Shown one piece after another: positions 36,476 to 45,685 of a stretch of DNA of 51,036 bases. The position numbers and the translations under genes were made by a program. Location: contig CAJWCP010000009.1 of assembly GCA_913031595.1 (NCBI GenBank), forward strand, positions 1 to 51,036, written 5' to 3'. The notes under the pieces are model-generated. The model saw only the letters and a list, made by a program, of their open reading frames with translations. It searched no databases and was not told where the DNA came from. Source of the stretch: an uncultured Flavobacteriales bacterium. Its GTDB lineage: Bacteria > Bacteroidota > Bacteroidia > Flavobacteriales > BACL11. Position 1 is the first letter of the stretch. The number at the start of each line of letters is the position of its first letter.

Positions 36476-37438
36476 ATGGAAAACATTGCAATTCTAACAG
36501 GAGGTGATTCAGCAGAATATGATATATCATTATTAAGTGCTAATACTGTATTTAAACATCTAGATCATAATATCTATAAAAGATATATTATACATTTAAA
36601 AAACAATATTTTCACAACCATAATCGATAACAAAGAAATAGTACTAGATAAAAAAGATTTCTCCTTTATATATAATAGTAAAAAGATAGAGTTTAAAAAA
36701 GTATTTATGGCTCTACATGGACCTCCAGCTGAAAACGGAATAATTCAATTGTATTTTGACAAATTAAATATTACATATACTGGATGTAAGGCCAAAATCG
36801 CTTCTTTAACTTTTAATAAATACCAATGTAACTCAAAACTAAAGGATTTAGGCTTTAATTGTGCTAGATCTTATCTATATACCAAAAATAAAAAAATAGA
36901 TAAAAATATCATAAAAAAGCTAGGCTTTCCTTGTTTCGTGAAACCAAATGCATCAGGATCAAGCTTCGGAGTTTCCAAGGTAAACAATGAATCTGAATTA
37001 GATAATGCAATTAAAAAAGCTCTTAAACATGATGATCAAGTTATTATTGAAGAATTTATTAATGGGACAGAAGTAAGCTCTGGAGTTTTCTACAATGGAA
37101 AAAAAATAATTGCACTACCAATCACAGAAATTATAAGTGATAATGATTTCTTTGACTATGAAGCTAAATATCATGGGAAATCACAAGAAATAACTCCAGC
37201 TAGAATCAGTAAGAGAAAAACAAAAGAAATTCAAGAAACTTCAATTAATGTATATAAAAAGATCCTATTAAAAGGAATATGTAGAATAGACTATATTATA
37301 ATGAAAAATAAAATATATATAATAGAAATTAACACTATACCAGGATTATCAGAAGAAAGCATAATACCTAAACAAATTAAATCTGGAAAATTTCAAATTA
37401 GTCAAATTTTTCAAACATGCTTGTTGAACACTAAATAA
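36476..37438 (+). CDS. ddl: D-alanine--D-alanine ligase
   Basis: 320 residues from the ATG at 36476 (MENIAILTGGDSAEYDIS, the family start). ATP-grasp enzyme that makes D-Ala-D-Ala for peptidoglycan. Motifs: ALHGPPAENGIIQ, YTGCKAKIASLTFNK, FVKPNASGSSFGVSKV (ATP binding), VIIEEFINGTEVSSGVF, and CRIDYIIMKNKIYIIEINTIPGLSEESIIPKQ with the metal-binding Asp/Glu/Asn set. The promoter at 36451 lies between this start and the ATG at 36413, so the longer reading is rejected. Divergent from the PASTA gene. Confidence 0.96.
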   Translation: MENIAILTGGDSAEYDISLLSANTVFKHLDHNIYKRYIIHLKNNIFTTIIDNKEIVLDKKDFSFIYNSKKIEFKKVFMALHGPPAENGIIQLYFDKLNITYTGCKAKIASLTFNKYQCNSKLKDLGFNCARSYLYTKNKKIDKNIIKKLGFPCFVKPNASGSSFGVSKVNNESELDNAIKKALKHDDQVIIEEFINGTEVSSGVFYNGKKIIALPITEIISDNDFFDYEAKYHGKSQEITPARISKRKTKEIQETSINVYKKILLKGICRIDYIIMKNKIYIIEINTIPGLSEESIIPKQIKSGKFQISQIFQTCLLNTK

Positions 37439-37478
37439 TTAGTAATATATTAGCATCCTAAATTTTTATATAAAGAAA

Positions 37479-38612
37479 ATGGCAGACAAAACAAATGATG
37501 AAAAGCTAAAAATTTTACAAGAAAGATTAGCGCAAATCAAACAAAAAAATGAACAGCCTAATTCAATCAAAGACGTAAAGCAAAAAACAAACATAAATCT
37601 TGATGCGAATGACACAGAAGTAAATACAGAAAAAAGTGAAAAGAAAAGTTCATTTTATTGGATTAGGAATGTCGGAATATTATGTGTAATAATTCTAGGA
37701 GCAATGTATATATATACAAATCTTGATAATTTAATGCCAGTGTCAACCTCTAATGAAAATAAAGAAATAATAACAAATATAGAAACAGAAGAAGAAGTAT
37801 TAGTAGTAGAAGAAGAAATAGTAGAAGAAGAAATAGTAGAAGAAGAAATAGTAGAAGAAGTAGTAAATACACTTAATTTAGAATATAATTTTAATAATTT
37901 CTCACAAAAAGGACATTACATAGTAATGATAGAAGAAGAATTAAAAGAAGAAAATACTGCAAAACTAAAGAAAAACAGTCTACAAGTAAAAGGCTTTGAA
38001 GCTGATTATTTTCAAATAAACGAACACATAAATACTGATAAAGAATACTATAAAGTATTTATTGGTCCATATTATAATATTAGAGAAGCTCATCAATGGA
38101 AAAATAATATTAAAGAGAAAACATATATTCAGCGAATTAATAAAAAAGATGATAAACTAAATAGATTGCTTACAAAAGAAGAAAATGAATTCTTAAAAGA
38201 AATTCAAATAAAAGAAGAGAAGTTAGCTGAAGAAAAAAGATTGGCTGAAGAAAAAAGATTGGCTGAAGAAAAAAGATTAGCTGAAGAAAAAAGACTAGCT
38301 GAAGAAAAAAGACTAGCTGAAGAACAAAAGCAAAAAATAAATAAAGATGGGTTAATAGCAATAAGTTATAAGTATGAATGGAAATCAACAGTAGCAGATG
38401 AAGGAATAATAATAATCACAAATAATGCTAATTACCCTGAAATAAGAGCTGCTTATGCAAAAGTAGAATCTCAAGGAGGAAAAGAGCAAATAATGAAAGA
38501 CATAAAAGCTGATATGGAACGATTTGGACATTGGGCAAATGGCATACATTTTGAGATGCCAGGCACCCTAGTCCCTTTATATAATGGAGACCTTGTCAGT
38601 GTAATAAGATAG
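37479..38612 (+). CDS. single-pass membrane protein with SPOR-like domain and charged repeats
   Basis: 377 residues. Cytoplasmic, charged N-terminus (about 1-60), one transmembrane helix (about 67-84, NVGILCVIILGAMYIYT), an acidic repeat (EEEIV, about 110-128), a SPOR-like domain (about 140-225, ending YYKVFIGPYYNIREAHQWKNNI), a six-fold LAEEKR helix (about 249-285), and a C-terminal domain (about 295-377) with YEWKSTVADEG and GHWANGIHFEMPGTLVPLYNG that I do not recognise. SPOR-like domains act at peptidoglycan, so an envelope role is plausible; the helix would be a rigid spacer between two periplasmic domains. The upstream promoter is a near match only (TAAATTTT, 37459-37466). Confidence 0.78.
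   Translation: MADKTNDEKLKILQERLAQIKQKNEQPNSIKDVKQKTNINLDANDTEVNTEKSEKKSSFYWIRNVGILCVIILGAMYIYTNLDNLMPVSTSNENKEIITNIETEEEVLVVEEEIVEEEIVEEEIVEEVVNTLNLEYNFNNFSQKGHYIVMIEEELKEENTAKLKKNSLQVKGFEADYFQINEHINTDKEYYKVFIGPYYNIREAHQWKNNIKEKTYIQRINKKDDKLNRLLTKEENEFLKEIQIKEEKLAEEKRLAEEKRLAEEKRLAEEKRLAEEKRLAEEQKQKINKDGLIAISYKYEWKSTVADEGIIIITNNANYPEIRAAYAKVESQGGKEQIMKDIKADMERFGHWANGIHFEMPGTLVPLYNGDLVSVIR
37806..37862 (+). repeat. 15-bp tandem repeat (three full copies and a partial)
   Basis: gtagaagaagaaata is repeated at 37806, 37821 and 37836, with a partial copy at 37851. In frame, it encodes an acidic five-residue unit just outside the membrane helix. Confidence 0.9.
38226..38333 (+). repeat. 18-bp tandem repeat, six copies
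   Basis: Copies begin at 38226, 38244, 38262, 38280, 38298 and 38316; near-identical and in frame (AEEKRL). Copy number could change by slippage in 6-residue steps, altering the length of a charged single helix without breaking the frame. Confidence 0.95.
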
Positions 38613-38625
38613 ATCTTTAACTAAT

Positions 38626-40158
38626 TTATTTTGCAAAAGATATTGCTCTAGTTTCTCTAATCACTGTAACTTTAACTTGACCAGGATAGGTCATCTCATT
38701 TTCTATCTGATCTGATATCTGAAAAGATAATTTTTCTGCTTCTTCATCATTCACTTTATCACTCTCTACAATAACACGAAGCTCTCTCCCTGCTTGAATA
38801 GCGTAAGACTTTATTACTCCAGGATAAGATAGAGCTGTATCTTCAAGTTCATGAATCCTCTTCATATAAGCATCTGCCATTTGTCTTCTAGCACCAGGCC
38901 TTGCTCCAGAAATACCATCACAAACTTGCACTAAAGGAGCAATCAAACAATTCATCTCAATCTCATCATGATGAGCTCCAATCGCATTACATACATCTGG
39001 CTTCTCTCCATATTTCTCAGCTAACTGCATGCCTATTATTGCATGAGGGGTTTCATGATCATCAGCAGAAACCTTACCTATATCATGTAACAAACCTGCT
39101 CTCCTTGCTAACTTAACATTTAGACCCAACTCTGCAGCCATCGTTGAACAAAGATTTGCTGTCTCTCTAGAGTGTTGTAATAAGTTCTGCCCATATGAAG
39201 ATCTATAGCGCATTCTACCAACCATCTTCATAAGTTCAGGATGCAAGCCATGTATACCCAAATCAATAGTTGTTTTTTTACCTATCTGAATAATCTCATC
39301 TTCTATATCTTTAGTGGTTTTCTTAACTACTTCTTCTATTCTTGCAGGATGTATCCTTCCATCAGTAACTAATTTATGTAAAGATAAACGAGCAACCTCT
39401 CTTCTCACAGAATCAAAACAAGAAAGAACTATAGCTCCTGGAGTATCATCAACTACAATATCAACTCCAGTTGCAGATTCAATAGCTCTAATATTACGAC
39501 CTTCCCTTCCAATAATTCTACCTTTCACTGCATCATCCTCTATATTAAATACAGATACAGAATTATCAATAGCCTCTTCAGTAGCTATTCTTTGAATAGT
39601 TTGAATAACAATCTTCTTAGCTTCTTGTTTTGCTGTTATCTTTGCATCATCAATTGTATTTTGTATAATAGATAAAGCCTGTGTTTTTGCCTGCTCCTTT
39701 AAAGATTCTATTAATTCTAATTTAGCATCTTCTGCTGATAAATTAGAAATTTGTTCTAGCTGATCAACTTGTTTTTTATGTAACTTTTCTAATTCAGATT
39801 GTTTTTTAAAAATAGCGCTCTTTTGCTTTTCTAATTCTTCTTTACTGTTCTCTAACTCCTTATCTTTTCTGTTACACTGTGCTAATTTCTGATTTAAAGT
39901 ATTCTCTTTTTGTTTAATTCTTTGTTGTGTATTATTAATATCATTATTCTTCTTATTAATAATGTGTTCGTGTTGAGATTTTAATTCAATAAATTTCTCT
40001 TTAGCGTGTAATAATTTTTCTTTTTTTAATTGCTCTGCATCCTTTTTTGCTTTTTCAACTATATCATTTCCTTTTTTAGCATTAATAAATCTTAAAAAAA
40101 AGAATCCTAAAAATCCCCCTAATAACACACCAACACTTCCTATTAATATCTCTATCAT
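38626..40158 (-). CDS. rny: ribonuclease Y
   Basis: 510 residues. Endoribonuclease that starts mRNA decay at the membrane. Features in order: N-terminal membrane helix (about 1-25, [18 protein letters not shown]), long coiled coil (about 28-150), KH domain with [24 protein letters not shown], and the HD domain with [12 protein letters not shown] and [17 protein letters not shown], the metal-binding histidines and aspartate. The C-terminal region has the expected ELRVIVESD and [12 protein letters not shown] parts. It follows 6S RNA and zapA, a block conserved in Bacteroidota; no separate promoter was seen. Confidence 0.97.
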   Translation of the reverse strand: MIEILIGSVGVLLGGFLGFFFLRFINAKKGNDIVEKAKKDAEQLKKEKLLHAKEKFIELKSQHEHIINKKNNDINNTQQRIKQKENTLNQKLAQCNRKDKELENSKEELEKQKSAIFKKQSELEKLHKKQVDQLEQISNLSAEDAKLELIESLKEQAKTQALSIIQNTIDDAKITAKQEAKKIVIQTIQRIATEEAIDNSVSVFNIEDDAVKGRIIGREGRNIRAIESATGVDIVVDDTPGAIVLSCFDSVRREVARLSLHKLVTDGRIHPARIEEVVKKTTKDIEDEIIQIGKKTTIDLGIHGLHPELMKMVGRMRYRSSYGQNLLQHSRETANLCSTMAAELGLNVKLARRAGLLHDIGKVSADDHETPHAIIGMQLAEKYGEKPDVCNAIGAHHDEIEMNCLIAPLVQVCDGISGARPGARRQMADAYMKRIHELEDTALSYPGVIKSYAIQAGRELRVIVESDKVNDEEAEKLSFQISDQIENEMTYPGQVKVTVIRETRAISFAK

Positions 40159-40175
40159 TTTTATAATATTTAATT

Positions 40176-40357
40176 ATTAAAAAATCCCGTACTAAATCTG
40201 AAAAAACTCCTTTTATACATTTAATAGGGATACCAATATATTGCAAACTTCCACTGTCTCAATGAGAACCAAAATGGTTGAGGCCTGTTTTTAATATACC
40301 GAATAAACCCCAATACTTTTCGTGTTGAGTTTAACAGTAATATTAATACGGGATTAG
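40176..40357 (-). ncRNA. ssrS: 6S RNA (Bacteroidota/6S-Flavo type)
   Basis: The zapA-rny gap encodes a long rod-like RNA on the minus strand. Ends: 40347-40355 pairs perfectly with 40183-40191 (9 bp). Inner arms: 40293-40301 pairs with 40234-40242 (9 bp with two G-U), and a GGG at 40308-40311 can pair with CCC at 40227-40229, leaving a large internal bubble on each side; the apex has the hairpin AACCA-TTT-TGGTT with flanking CTCAA/TTGAG. The 3' end is followed by a T-run. A closed rod with a central bubble is the 6S RNA form, which mimics an open promoter and binds RNA polymerase. Position after zapA matches known 6S genes. Confidence 0.85.
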
Positions 40358-40371
40358 TATATTTAAAAGAA

Positions 40372-40659
40372 CTATTCGATATTTTCTGTAAGAATGTTTT
40401 CTAATTGAGTTAACTGTTCAATCAAATCATCATCCTCTACTTCTTTCTTATTATTCAATGTTTCAAACTTTGAAGCATATTCAATAAGACACATTGCTAA
40501 CAAATCTTGTTTGTCTTTAATAGCATAATTATCCTCATAAAACTTCAACCGCTCCTCTATTTTTCTAACAGAATTCCGAATATATTCTTCTGAATCTCGA
40601 TCGATCTTCATAGGATATATACGATTGGCTATATGTAACTTTATCGATAACTTATCCAA
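40372..40659 (-). CDS. zapA: cell division protein ZapA
   Basis: 95 residues. Short ZapA: DKLSIKLHIANRIYPMKIDRDSEEYIRNSVRKIEERLKFY in the N-terminal domain, then a C-terminal coiled coil. ZapA binds and cross-links FtsZ filaments. It starts 2 nt after the ZauP-like stop and is followed by 6S RNA. Confidence 0.93.
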   Translation of the reverse strand: MDKLSIKLHIANRIYPMKIDRDSEEYIRNSVRKIEERLKFYEDNYAIKDKQDLLAMCLIEYASKFETLNNKKEVEDDDLIEQLTQLENILTENIE

Positions 40660-40661
40660 AA

Positions 40662-40943
40662 TTATTTATTTAACAATGCTATACATTTATCTATTTCCCG
40701 TACATACTTATTTATCTTTAATCTACTTTCTTTCACTTCTTCCTCTGACACATCAACAGATTTAGAAATATTCATAAGTTTTATCTTATCATTTAAACTT
40801 AAAATTTCTTTTTCTTTTTTCTGAATATCCAAAGATAAATCATCATTTTTCTTTTTTAAACTTATGTTTTCCTGATTCAATTTTCTATATTTAGATATAA
40901 AAATATTGAGCTTAGATTCTATATTATTTATAATATTATTCAT
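40662..40943 (-). CDS. small coiled-coil protein (ZauP/ZapB-like)
   Basis: 93 residues, almost entirely heptad-patterned (IESKLNIFISKYRKLNQENISLKKKNDDLSL...). Immediately upstream of zapA (2-nt gap). Small coiled-coil proteins in this position in other bacteria (ZauP) bind ZapA and stimulate FtsZ bundling; homology itself cannot be judged from a coiled coil. A perfect promoter element lies 16 nt upstream. Confidence 0.8.
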   Translation of the reverse strand: MNNIINNIESKLNIFISKYRKLNQENISLKKKNDDLSLDIQKKEKEILSLNDKIKLMNISKSVDVSEEEVKESRLKINKYVREIDKCIALLNK

Positions 40944-40959
40944 AGAAAAACAATTATCA

Positions 40960-40967
40960 CAAAATTA
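40960..40967 (-). promoter_or_regulatory. -7 element TAATTTTG
   Basis: Perfect TAnnTTTG match 16 nt before the ATG at 40943; likely promoter of the ZauP-like/zapA/6S/rny block. Confidence 0.6.
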
Positions 40968-40991
40968 AGGATTTTATATATACTATTAATA

Positions 40992-40999
40992 TATTTTTG
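40992..40999 (+). promoter_or_regulatory. -7 element TATTTTTG
   Basis: Perfect match 37 nt before the ATG at 41037 of the M23 peptidase gene. Confidence 0.5.
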
Positions 41000-41036
41000 A
41001 TGTTATATTTATTAATTGGAAGAAATATAAATAACT

Positions 41037-42728
41037 ATGAAAAAAATAATTCTAATATTACAGATTGCTATAATAACAAACATGTATTCTCAAGAATACT
41101 CTTGCCCACTTAATATACAAAAGTGCCTTCTTTCAGGAACATTTGGAGAATTAAGAAGCAATCATTTTCATACTGGTATTGATATAAAAACAGGAGGTGT
41201 AGAAGGGAAAGAGGTTTATTCAATTGATGATGGATATGTGTCAAGAATTAAAGTGTCAGCATGGGGATACGGAAAAGCAATTTATATTAACCATCTCAAT
41301 GGAACAACATCAGTATATGCCCATCTTAAAGAATTTTCAGATAAAATTGATAGTATTGTAAAAAAAGAACATTATAAAAAAGAAAGTTTTGAGATTAATC
41401 TGTATCCAGAGAAAAATAAAATTCCAATCAGTAAAGACGAAGTGATTGCTCTATCAGGGAATAGTGGCTCTAGTGGAGGGCCTCACTTACATTTTGAAAT
41501 AAGAGAAACAAGCACATCAAAACCAATCAATCCATTATCTACAGGTTTTAACATCGAAGATAATATTAGTCCTATTCTGAAAAAGCTAAAAATATATACT
41601 TTGGGAAAAAGTTCTATCAATAAATCTAAAGAAAATAAGATATACAATATAAAAAAAGAGAGAAACATTCACACTATAGATGAAAAACCTTTAATTACTG
41701 GAAAATTTGCTCTAGGCATTTATACATATGACCAGCTCAATGGTGCGCAAAATAAAAATGGAATATATTCTATAAAAATTATAGTGGATAGTATGATTAT
41801 TTATTTCTTTAAAGCTGAAGAATTAGATTTTAATACAAATCGTTATATAAATGCTCATATTGATTATCAAGAAAAAAAAGAGAATAACATTAAATACCAT
41901 AAATGCTACAAACTTTCAAATAATAAACTACAAAACTATGTTACATTAATAAATAATGGAATTATAAACTTCCAAGATGATAATCTACATTTAATACAGA
42001 TAGAAGTTTCCGATATTACTGGCAATAAATCCACTCTAGAATTCCATGTACAATCTAAAAGACTAGAAGAAAAAGAAGAAAAAGAAGAAAAAGAAGAATA
42101 TACAAAGCAATTTTTGTTTAATAAAGCTAACATATTTAAAAACAATGACCTCTCTTTACATATGGAAAAAAATACACTATATGAGAATTTGAATTTTATA
42201 TATGATCGTAAAGACTCTATAGATGATAGCTTTAGCGCATTACACAAAGTACATTACAACATAACGCCTGTACACAAAAAATATGTTCTTTCTATAAAAG
42301 GAAGTGTTCCTGAAAGTTTAAGAAAAAAAACGTATATAGCAAGAAAAGATAAAACAGGCAAATTCTTATATATAGGAGGTGTTTGGAAAAACGAATATCT
42401 AAGAGCTAAAGTTAGAGAATTTGGAGATTTCTGTATTATAGCAGACACAATAAAACCAGAAGTGAAAGGCCTAAATATTTATCCAGGAAAGATATTAGAA
42501 ACATCTCAAAAATCTATCAAATGTATAATTAAAGATAAAGAAAGTGGTATAAAAAAATACCGTGGAGAAATAAATGGAAGATGGATACTTATGGATTATG
42601 ATCCTAAAAAGAATTTGCTAAGATTTGACATTCCAAAATCATTCCCAAAAGGAAATCACAATTTTATCCTAAAAGTAGAAGATAAATTAGGTAATATTAC
42701 CAGTTATATTGCCGATTTCACATTATAA
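41037..42728 (+). CDS. M23 (LytM) family metallopeptidase
   Basis: 563 residues. Signal peptide (1-19, ending TNMYSQ), then the M23 domain right after it: FGELRSNHFHTGIDIKTGG (zinc ligands His and Asp), WGYGKAIYINHLNGTTSVYAHL, and GNSGSSGGPHLHFEIRE with the HLH ligands. The long C-terminal part (about 180-563) is beta-rich and has an EEKEEK low-complexity stretch at about 345-355. These peptidases cut peptide bridges of peptidoglycan or regulate amidases; the full ligand set suggests an active enzyme. The gene end overlaps the convergent arsC-like gene by 11 bp. Confidence 0.93.
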   Translation: MKKIILILQIAIITNMYSQEYSCPLNIQKCLLSGTFGELRSNHFHTGIDIKTGGVEGKEVYSIDDGYVSRIKVSAWGYGKAIYINHLNGTTSVYAHLKEFSDKIDSIVKKEHYKKESFEINLYPEKNKIPISKDEVIALSGNSGSSGGPHLHFEIRETSTSKPINPLSTGFNIEDNISPILKKLKIYTLGKSSINKSKENKIYNIKKERNIHTIDEKPLITGKFALGIYTYDQLNGAQNKNGIYSIKIIVDSMIIYFFKAEELDFNTNRYINAHIDYQEKKENNIKYHKCYKLSNNKLQNYVTLINNGIINFQDDNLHLIQIEVSDITGNKSTLEFHVQSKRLEEKEEKEEKEEYTKQFLFNKANIFKNNDLSLHMEKNTLYENLNFIYDRKDSIDDSFSALHKVHYNITPVHKKYVLSIKGSVPESLRKKTYIARKDKTGKFLYIGGVWKNEYLRAKVREFGDFCIIADTIKPEVKGLNIYPGKILETSQKSIKCIIKDKESGIKKYRGEINGRWILMDYDPKKNLLRFDIPKSFPKGNHNFILKVEDKLGNITSYIADFTL

Positions 42729-43131
42729 AATAATTAAAATTTAAGAAATATTCTTTAATCTTTTCTCTCACATTAGAATACGTTTCTATAATCTCTTCTT
42801 TTGTTCCAATGGCCTTTGCAGGATCAGGAAAACTATGATGAATCAGTTTATTGGCATTAGAGTAGACAGGACAGATTTCCTTAGCATTATCACATACAGT
42901 AAATACAAAATCAAAATGAAAATCTTTATATTCATCAACATGATTTGAAGTGTGATTAGAAATATCTATACCTGCTTCACGCATAACTAATATAGAATAA
43001 GGATTAACTGGTTCTGGGTGCGTACCTGCTGAATAAACCACAACCTTATCTTTTAAGAAATATCTAATCCAACCTTCAGCCATCTGAGATCTACAAGAAT
43101 TGCCTGTACATAAAACTAAAATGTTAAGCAT
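42718..43131 (-). CDS. low-molecular-weight phosphatase / ArsC-type arsenate reductase
   Basis: 137 residues. The N-terminal P-loop CTGNSCRSQMAEGW (CX5R-S) is the active site of low-molecular-weight phosphatases and thioredoxin-coupled arsenate reductases. VFTVCDNAKEICPVY, with a second and third cysteine, and FPDPAKAIGT with the catalytic Asp favour arsenate reductase (ArsC/Wzb superfamily). No arsR, arsB or acr3 is adjacent, so use in arsenate resistance is unproven. It overlaps the convergent M23 gene by 11 bp. Confidence 0.85.
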   Translation of the reverse strand: MLNILVLCTGNSCRSQMAEGWIRYFLKDKVVVYSAGTHPEPVNPYSILVMREAGIDISNHTSNHVDEYKDFHFDFVFTVCDNAKEICPVYSNANKLIHHSFPDPAKAIGTKEEIIETYSNVREKIKEYFLNFNYFIM

Positions 43132-43178
43132 ATAAAAGAAGTTAAATTATATTTTTTATGAAATAATTTGCTAAGGTT

Positions 43179-43186
43179 CAAATATA
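43179..43186 (-). promoter_or_regulatory. -7 element TATATTTG
   Basis: Perfect TAnnTTTG match on the minus strand, 47 nt before the ATG at 43131 of the arsC-like gene. Confidence 0.5.
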
Positions 43187-43227
43187 ATAATTTTTCATTT
43201 TTAATGTTTATCAGTGGTATATAATCC

Positions 43228-43235
43228 TATTTTTG
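43228..43235 (+). promoter_or_regulatory. -7 element TATTTTTG, 5 nt from the start
   Basis: Perfect TAnnTTTG match with five bases before the ATG at 43241 of the TonB receptor. Predicts a leaderless mRNA and argues against a GTG start at 43214. Confidence 0.65.
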
Positions 43236-43240
43236 TAAAT

Positions 43241-45685
43241 ATGTATAAATTTCTTTTTATCATCTGCATCTTTTTTTTCCCTATTAATACATATAGCCAA
43301 ACTATAAGCGGCATCATTACAGAGAAAAATAAAAAAAAATTAGAAGGAGTCAATATTAAGATATTAGATGAAAGTATTGGAAGCACATCAAAAAAGGATG
43401 GCAGCTATATAATTACAGTTCCCTCTAATAAATCAGTTATTATTATTTATAGCTTTATTGGATATGAAATTGAAAAAATAAGAATCCCTGGATTAAGAAA
43501 AGGTGAAGAATATAAATTAGATATAATGCTACAACCCAGCAATATGTTATTAAATGATGTTATTGTAACTGACAAAAAAGAAAGAAAAAAGAGTTTTAGT
43601 AAAATTAAAGCAAAATACGTAAACTTATTACCTGGAAGTTCAATTGGTGTCGAAGCAATACTTAAAACATTACCTGGAGTAAGTTCCGCAAATGAACTTA
43701 GCTCACAATACTCTGTGCGAGGAGGAAATTTTGATGAAAACTTAGTATACGTAAATGGAATTGAAATATATAAACCTTTCTTAATCCGTTCTGGAAAACA
43801 AGAAGGATTATCTTTTGTAAATACAGATATGATAAATAATATCATGTTCTCAGCTGGAGGATTTGATGCTAGATATGGAGATAAAATGTCATCTGTTCTA
43901 GATATTAGATATAAAAAACCTATAAAAAATAACACCAGTATAAAATTAAGCCTATTAGGAGGTAGTACTTATACCGAAGGTATAAGTAACAATAAAAAAT
44001 TCTCTTATCTGCTAGGATTCCGACATAAGACCAACCAATATCTTTTTAGAAGCATGGATACAAAAGCAGAATACACACCTGTATTCTCAGACATACAGAC
44101 TTTTATTAATTATGATATTAATAAAAAATGGTCTATTAACTTTTTAGGAAACATTAGTCAAAATAAATATATTATGAGACCTGAGAATAGAGAGACTGAA
44201 TTTGGAACAATAAATGAAGCCTTAAAACTTAGAATATATTTTGAAGGACAAGAAATTGATCAATATAAATCTTTTTTTGGAGCACTAAGTAGCATATATA
44301 ATCCAAATAAGAATTATCAATTACATTTTACAGCTTCTGCATTCAGGACTCTTGAAGAAGAGAATTTTGACATATTAGGAGAATATTGGTTATATCAATT
44401 AAATAATAATATGGGATCAAATGAATTTGGAGATGTAGCTTTTGAAAGAGGAGTAGGCAAATACATTAATCATGCTAGAAATAACTTAAAAGCAACCATT
44501 ATAAATTTCTCACATAGAGGGAAATATGAAAAAGAATCACTAAAAGTGCATTGGGGATTCAGACTACAAGAAGAAAAAATTGAAGATGAAATAAGTGAAT
44601 GGACTTTAATCGACTCTGCTTTTTTCAATTTCCCACACCCTGTAGACTCGATAGGAATGCCTGGAGATCCTAACCAAGAAATTATACTCAACGAATCTCT
44701 TAAAACAAAAATCAATTTATCCTCATATCGACAATCCGCCTATATTCAGTTTTCAAAAGATTTTAACAACTTCACTCTAAATTCAGGAACAAGAGGAAGT
44801 TACTGGGATTATAATCAAGAAATATTACTTAGTCCAAGAATCTCTATAGCATATGCCCCTCTTTGGGAAAAAGACATTGTATTCCGAGCTTCAAGTGGAA
44901 TATATTATCAATCACCATTCTATAAAGAGCTACGCAGTGAAGAAGGTATATTAAACAATAATATAAAATCTCAGAAATCAATACATTATGTCTTAGGTAA
45001 GGATTATCTCTTTTATAAATGGGGAAGACCTTTCAAATGGGTAACAGAAATTTATTATAAAGATCTCAAAAACTTAATTCCTTATAAAATAGATAATGTG
45101 CAAATACAATATATGACAAATGATTTATCAAATGGATACGCAACTGGAATTGATATGAAAATTAATGGAGAATTTGTAAATGGTGTAGAAAGCTGGGCTT
45201 CTTTATCAATCATGAAAACTGGAGAAGATATTATAGGAGATGAAAGAATAGATGAAAATGGTAATTTAGTTGCGGTAGGATTTATACCTAGACCAACTGA
45301 TCAAAGGGTGAATTTTTCTATGTTTTTTCAAGACTATATACCAAGAAACCCAAATTATAAAATGCATCTAAATATGATATATGGTACAGGATTACCATTT
45401 GGACCTCCTGGCTCTGAGAAACATGAAGATGTGCTAAGAATACCTGATTACAGGAGAGTAGATATTGGTTTCTCTGCAATACTAAAATCAGAGAAAAGAG
45501 AAAGTAAAAGAAGATGGCTAAACACATTTAAAAATATCTGGATATCAGCTGAAGTTTTTAATCTATTAGATATAAATAACACAATATCATATCTATGGGT
45601 GTCCGATATAAGTGGAAGAGAATATGCAGTTCCTAACTACCTTACTCAAAGACAATTAAATGCTAAACTAGTTATCTCTTTTTAA
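43241..45685 (+). CDS. TonB-dependent receptor with carboxypeptidase-regulatory N-domain
   Basis: 814 residues from the ATG at 43241, where a signal peptide begins (MYKFLFIICIFFFPINTYSQ). Residues about 21-105 are a carboxypeptidase-regulatory-like domain (ISGIITEKNKKKLEGVNIKILDESIGSTSKKDGSY), about 125-235 the plug (GVEAILKTLPGVSSANELSSQYSVRGGNFDENLVYVNGIEI), the rest a beta barrel ending ...RQLNAKLVISF. No SusD-like partner is adjacent, so it is not a classic SusCD pair; substrate unknown. The stop directly abuts the convergent purL stop with no base between. Confidence 0.93.
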   Translation: MYKFLFIICIFFFPINTYSQTISGIITEKNKKKLEGVNIKILDESIGSTSKKDGSYIITVPSNKSVIIIYSFIGYEIEKIRIPGLRKGEEYKLDIMLQPSNMLLNDVIVTDKKERKKSFSKIKAKYVNLLPGSSIGVEAILKTLPGVSSANELSSQYSVRGGNFDENLVYVNGIEIYKPFLIRSGKQEGLSFVNTDMINNIMFSAGGFDARYGDKMSSVLDIRYKKPIKNNTSIKLSLLGGSTYTEGISNNKKFSYLLGFRHKTNQYLFRSMDTKAEYTPVFSDIQTFINYDINKKWSINFLGNISQNKYIMRPENRETEFGTINEALKLRIYFEGQEIDQYKSFFGALSSIYNPNKNYQLHFTASAFRTLEEENFDILGEYWLYQLNNNMGSNEFGDVAFERGVGKYINHARNNLKATIINFSHRGKYEKESLKVHWGFRLQEEKIEDEISEWTLIDSAFFNFPHPVDSIGMPGDPNQEIILNESLKTKINLSSYRQSAYIQFSKDFNNFTLNSGTRGSYWDYNQEILLSPRISIAYAPLWEKDIVFRASSGIYYQSPFYKELRSEEGILNNNIKSQKSIHYVLGKDYLFYKWGRPFKWVTEIYYKDLKNLIPYKIDNVQIQYMTNDLSNGYATGIDMKINGEFVNGVESWASLSIMKTGEDIIGDERIDENGNLVAVGFIPRPTDQRVNFSMFFQDYIPRNPNYKMHLNMIYGTGLPFGPPGSEKHEDVLRIPDYRRVDIGFSAILKSEKRESKRRWLNTFKNIWISAEVFNLLDINNTISYLWVSDISGREYAVPNYLTQRQLNAKLVISF

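Noticed and set aside
42718-43131. Arsenic-resistance operon
   Set aside because: The ArsC-like gene stands alone, with no regulator or efflux gene next to it; a phosphatase role is also possible.
43150-43200. tRNA-like GGTTC motif (ggttcaaat)
   Set aside because: No acceptor stem, anticodon arm or other tRNA features surround it; it overlaps a promoter element. No tRNA was found anywhere in the window.
43241-45685. SusCD-type polysaccharide utilisation locus
   Set aside because: No SusD-like lipoprotein or carbohydrate enzyme is adjacent; the next gene is purL on the other strand.
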